Shown: piece after piece, positions 4,494 to 5,241 of the stretch
Numbering within the stretch: position 1 is the stretch's first letter
Layout: every line of letters starts with the position of its first letter
Source of the DNA: Candidatus Jordarchaeia archaeon
Lineage (GTDB): Archaea; Asgardarchaeota; Jordiarchaeia; Jordiarchaeales; Freyrarchaeaceae
NCBI GenBank assembly: GCA_018383835.1
Contig: JAHAWR010000001.1
Span: forward strand, 19,407 to 24,647
DNA: 5,241 bases
Direction of reading: 5' to 3'
Program-made: the position numbers and the translations under genes
Notes under the pieces: model-generated
What the model saw: the letters and a program-made list of their open reading frames with translations, nothing else
What the model was told of the DNA's origin: nothing
Database searches by the model: none

Positions 4494-5241
4494 TTGGAGC
4501 TTAGGAGAAGGGTTGATGCCATTATAGAAGCAGCGGACAGCTTTAGAGTAAGAGCATTCTTCACAGGGGAGAAAGAAATAGTAGATGCAGGAAAGTTTTC
4601 TAAAGAGGAGTACGAGAGATATCTAGATTACTTACTAGAGGACGAGTTCAAGAGACGATTCATACTTGGGATTATAAAAGAGAGCGAGGGACTAACGATA
4701 GAGGAAATAGTTCACAGAGCAGGAGTTCCTAGGCTTGAAGTGATTAGGCATGTTGACCTGCTACGATATGAGAAGCTAGTAGAATTCAATTATGACGGAC
4801 TCATAGTTTCTAAGAAGGAGGAGACGCGAAGCATACCCTACGAGAAGGTAAGGTTTATTGTTGAGGAAGGGTTATGTACCGGGTGTGGTGGGTGCATTGC
4901 AGCTTGCCCGGTTTGCGCTATAGCATTCGTTGACGAGAAACCCATAATAGATGAAAGTAAATGTGTAGGTTGCGGCGTTTGCAACATTCACTGTCCCAGA
5001 ACTTTCTTCCCCATAAGCTTGTTCAGGGAAAGCGTGAAGGGCGATCCTGTCGACGTGGAGACGGAGGGGCTATCGTTCTTTAGGCAGGCTTACACAGCAC
5101 AAACAGCTAAGGAAAAGGTGAAGCAGGTTTGCCAAGATGGAGGCGTAGTGACATCAATTTTGGCGTATCTCTTCGAGAAGGAGATGATAGATTGCGCTGT
5201 TGGGGTAAGGAAGGCAGACGAATCTTGGAGGACACAGGCGA
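4494..5241 (+). CDS. Winged-helix / 2x[4Fe-4S] ferredoxin / FrhB-family protein (N-terminal part, cut by window edge)
   Basis: The 249 visible codons show three modules. Residues about 50-105 form a winged-helix-like segment (FILGIIKESEGLTIEEIVHRAG, then LEVIRHVDLLRYEKLVEF). Residues 128-167 carry two classical [4Fe-4S] motifs, CTGCGGCIAACP (Cys128, 131, 134, 138) and CVGCGVCNIHCP (Cys157, 160, 163, 167). From about Cys213 the sequence VCQDGGVVTSILAYLFEKE matches the N-terminal signature of the F420 hydrogenase/dehydrogenase beta-subunit (FrhB/FdhB) family, which binds a flavin and links F420 to iron-sulfur clusters. The rest of that domain is outside the window. No in-frame TGA occurs in the visible part. 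The TTG start has a GGAGG site. Next to hdrA and vhuD, it plausibly feeds or receives electrons at the same complex. The helical N-terminus may be a docking domain and need not bind DNA. F420 as substrate is inferred from the family. Confidence 0.85.
   Translation, partial: MELRRRVDAIIEAADSFRVRAFFTGEKEIVDAGKFSKEEYERYLDYLLEDEFKRRFILGIIKESEGLTIEEIVHRAGVPRLEVIRHVDLLRYEKLVEFNYDGLIVSKKEETRSIPYEKVRFIVEEGLCTGCGGCIAACPVCAIAFVDEKPIIDESKCVGCGVCNIHCPRTFFPISLFRESVKGDPVDVETEGLSFFRQAYTAQTAKEKVKQVCQDGGVVTSILAYLFEKEMIDCAVGVRKADESWRTQA

Noticed and set aside
1..5241. Alternative genetic code with UGA as tryptophan or glycine
   Set aside because: Tryptophan is encoded by TGG throughout, leuS and the FrhB-like gene have no in-frame TGA, the small ORF ends in TGA, and the TGAs replace cysteines, not Trp or Gly.

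Overview
The window looks like a piece of an archaeal chromosome. The evidence is an archaeal/eukaryotic-type leucyl-tRNA synthetase, BRE/TATA-like promoter motifs, GGAGGTG-type ribosome binding sites, and HdrA/MvhD/FrhB-family redox genes typical of anaerobic archaea. Its main feature is selenocysteine (Sec) coding. Two adjacent genes, hdrA and vhuD (mvhD), are each interrupted by two in-frame UGA codons, and all four UGAs fall where the family normally has a conserved cysteine. Each gene is followed directly by an RNA hairpin that looks like a eukaryotic-type SECIS element. Multi-Sec HdrA and VhuD with eukaryote-like SECIS elements have been described in Lokiarchaeota, so an Asgard archaeon, or a lineage sharing that system, is the best guess. 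The assignment is inference: no Sec machinery or phylogenetic marker tree is available here.

Layout. 1-1298 (minus strand): N-terminal 432 codons of leuS, cut by the window edge. 1299-1528: divergent intergenic region with a promoter in each direction and a hairpin plus T-tract between them. 1529-1723 (+): small basic protein of unknown function. 1757-3727 (+): hdrA, 656 residues with Sec20 and Sec204. 3728-3896: hdrA 3'UTR with SECIS 1, a second small hairpin, and a promoter for the next gene. 3897-4310 (+): vhuD, 137 residues with Sec16 and Sec67. 4311-4493: vhuD 3'UTR with SECIS 2 and another following hairpin. 4494-5241 (+): start of a winged-helix/ferredoxin/FrhB-domain protein, cut by the right edge.

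How the genes fit together. HdrA is the FAD-carrying electron-bifurcating hub of heterodisulfide-reductase-type complexes. MvhD/VhuD is the small [2Fe-2S] protein that passes electrons from a hydrogenase or formate dehydrogenase to HdrA. FrhB-family proteins move electrons between F420 (or another flavin-linked donor) and iron-sulfur clusters. Together they suggest one cytoplasmic electron-transfer complex, with its catalytic hydrogenase/dehydrogenase and HdrBC probably encoded nearby. A standard gene caller would split hdrA and vhuD at the UGAs and miss their true N-termini.

The two SECIS candidates share the exact pattern ATGAG-N8-CGAAAG, with 11 nt between the ATGA quartet and the loop AAA. 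Each sits within about 30 nt of its stop codon, and each is followed by a second short hairpin. That paired architecture is the most interesting structure in the window that the genes do not explain.
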